Position numbers and translations under genes: made by a program
The notes under the pieces: model-generated
Seen by the model: the letters and a program-made list of their open reading frames with translations, nothing else
Told to the model about the DNA's origin: nothing
Database searches by the model: none
Part shown: one piece after another, positions 62,688 through 64,000 of the stretch
How the letters are laid out: each line of letters begins with the position of its first letter
How positions within the stretch are numbered: position 1 is the first letter of the stretch
Source of the DNA: Streptomyces mangrovisoli
GTDB taxonomy: Bacteria > Actinomycetota > Actinomycetes > Streptomycetales > Streptomycetaceae
Assembly (NCBI RefSeq): GCF_000974985.2
Contig: NZ_LAVA02000001.1
Coordinates: 1-64,000, forward strand
Reading direction: 5' to 3'
Length of the DNA: 64,000 bases

Positions 62688-64000
62688 CCGTCCTGTCCTC
62701 CCAACTGGACATCGCGAGCCCGGACTTCCGGGCGCACCGCGAGACCATGCTCGGCAAGCTCGCCGACCTGGAGACCGAGCACGCCAAGGCGCTGGCCGGC
62801 GGCGGCGAGAAGTACGTGCAGCGCCACCGCGGGCGCGGCAAGCTCCTCGCCCGCGAGCGCATCGAGTTGCTCCTCGACCCGGACACGCCGTTCCTGGAGC
62901 TGTCCCCGCTGGCCGCGTGGGGCAGCGAGTACGCGGTCGGCGCGTCCCTGGTCACCGGGATCGGCGTGGTCGAGGGCGTCGAGTGCCTGATCACCGCCAA
63001 CGACCCGACCGTGCGCGGCGGCGCGAGCAACCCGTGGAGCCTGAAGAAGGCCCTGCGCGCCAACGACATCGCACTCGCCAACCGGCTGCCCTGCATCAGC
63101 CTGGTGGAGTCCGGCGGCGCCGACCTGCCCTCGCAGAAGGAGATCTTCATCCCCGGGGGCGCGATCTTCCGCGACCTGACCCGGCTCTCGGCGGCGGGCA
63201 TCCCCACCGTGGCGGTCGTGTTCGGCAACTCGACCGCGGGCGGCGCGTACGTCCCCGGCATGTCCGACCACGTCATCATGGTCAAGGAGCGCGCCAAGGT
63301 GTTCCTCGGCGGGCCGCCGCTGGTGAAGATGGCCACCGGCGAGGAGAGCGACGACGAGTCGCTCGGCGGCGCGGAGATGCACGCGCGCGTGTCGGGCCTC
63401 GCCGACTACTTCGCGGTCGACGAGCGCGACGCGCTGCGCCAGGCCCGCCGGGTCGTGGCCCGCCTCAACCACCGTAAGGCGTACGGCGATCCGGCCCCGG
63501 CCGAGCCGCCCAAGTACGACCCGGAGGAACTCCTCGGGATCGTCCCCGGCGACCTGAAGATCCCCTTCGACCCGCGCGAGGTCATCGCCCGGATCGTCGA
63601 CGGCTCCGACTTCGACGAGTTCAAGCCGCTGTACGGCACCAGCCTGACCACCGGCTGGGCCGCCCTGCACGGCTACCCGGTCGGCATCCTCGCCAACGCC
63701 CAGGGCGTGCTGTTCAGCGAGGAGTCGCAGAAGGCGGCGCAGTTCATCCAGCTCGCCAACCAGCGCGACATCCCGCTGCTGTTCCTGCACAACACCACCG
63801 GCTACATGGTCGGCAGCCGCTACGAGCAGGGCGGCATCATCAAGCACGGCGCGATGATGATCAACGCGGTCTCCAACTCGCGCGTGCCGCACCTGTCCGT
63901 GCTGATGGGCGCCTCCTACGGCGCCGGGCACTACGGCATGTGCGGGCGCGCCTACGACCCGCGCTTCCTGTTCGCGTGGCCCAGCGCCAAGTCCGCCGTC
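62684..64000 (+). CDS. Acyl-CoA carboxylase beta subunit (carboxyltransferase), 5' part
   Basis: 439 codons are in the window and the frame is still open at the right edge. It starts at GTG 62684 (GTGA overlap). It is a biotin-dependent carboxyltransferase: SLVESGGADLPSQKEIFIPG and FGNSTAGGAYVPGMSD form the first acyl-CoA pocket, VFLGGPPLVKMATGEES follows, and the second half carries LLFLHNTTGYMVGSRYEQGG and MGASYGAGHYGMCGRAYDP. The FLHNTTGYMVG and YGAGHYGMCGRAY signatures match methylcrotonyl- or geranyl-CoA carboxylase (MccB/AtuC) rather than propionyl-CoA carboxylase. The biotin-carrying alpha subunit should lie just beyond the window. Confidence 0.93.

Overview
The window is a stretch of a Streptomyces-type actinobacterial chromosome. 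The DNA is very GC-rich throughout, with GTG and TTG starts and strong third-position G/C bias in every real gene. It also carries lineage markers: futalosine-pathway menaquinone genes, mycothiol-dependent isomerase-family proteins, a stand-alone groEL2 under CIRCE control, DUF397/XRE pairs and DUF3027. From memory (no search was possible) the order otsAB - thrC - csp - groEL2 ... mqnBD ... serC resembles the conserved core of Streptomyces chromosomes. I see no phage, transposase, CRISPR array, tRNA or rRNA.

Layout. 0-4 kb: DUF3263 protein, trehalose-6-phosphate phosphatase and synthase converging on a shared terminator, and glucosyl-3-phosphoglycerate synthase. 3.9-5.7 kb: a SAM-I riboswitch ahead of thrC and a CysO-like sulfur carrier. 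5.7-8.4 kb: cold-shock protein, then groEL2 behind two CIRCE operators. 8.5-12.6 kb: secreted tyrosine phosphatase, old-yellow-enzyme reductase, metallophosphoesterase and a hypothetical protein. 12.7-16.8 kb: a dense palindromic repeat array, then a MurNAc-type PTS EIIBC, MurQ and an RpiR regulator (peptidoglycan sugar uptake or recycling). 16.8-21 kb: small conserved proteins, an isomerase-N/GNAT fusion, an HD protein, an isomerase-family protein and CutC. 21.3-28.3 kb: HelD, XPB-type helicase and a helicase-associated/WYL protein. 28.4-34.6 kb: HAAS-like membrane protein, HAD phosphatase, cold-shock protein with an extra C-terminal domain, mqnD, mqnB, a lipoprotein and an MFS transporter. 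34.9-43.5 kb: DUF3027, a large sacsin/HSP90-type ATPase, a secreted protein, a CtpE-like P-type ATPase and DUF2530. 43.6-52.2 kb: purine permease, MarR/MFS pair, RNA 2',3'-cyclic phosphodiesterase, aldo/keto reductase, SGNH hydrolase, secreted repeat protein and serC. 52.3-60 kb: two-domain FAD/Fe-S oxidoreductase, a 44-aa Pro/Lys-rich peptide next to an ABC exporter, an EamA transporter and an XRE-DUF397 pair. 60.2-64 kb: a translationally coupled operon of a TIGR03084-type protein, an AtuA-like protein and an acyl-CoA carboxylase beta subunit that runs off the right edge.

The most unusual structure is a family of about 27 copies of a REP-like element. Its core is CGCGCAGTTCCCCGCGCCCC and its reverse complement. 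The copies are confined to intergenic gaps between 12.6 and 43.2 kb, mostly as inverted pairs, and one gap holds seven. The most intriguing gene-level candidate is the tiny Lys/Pro-rich peptide with its own strong ribosome binding site and terminator, directly before an exporter whose N-terminus is strikingly acidic. The regulatory layer is rich: SAM riboswitch, CIRCE, and dre-like, PHO-box-like, MarR-type and TetR-type operator candidates.
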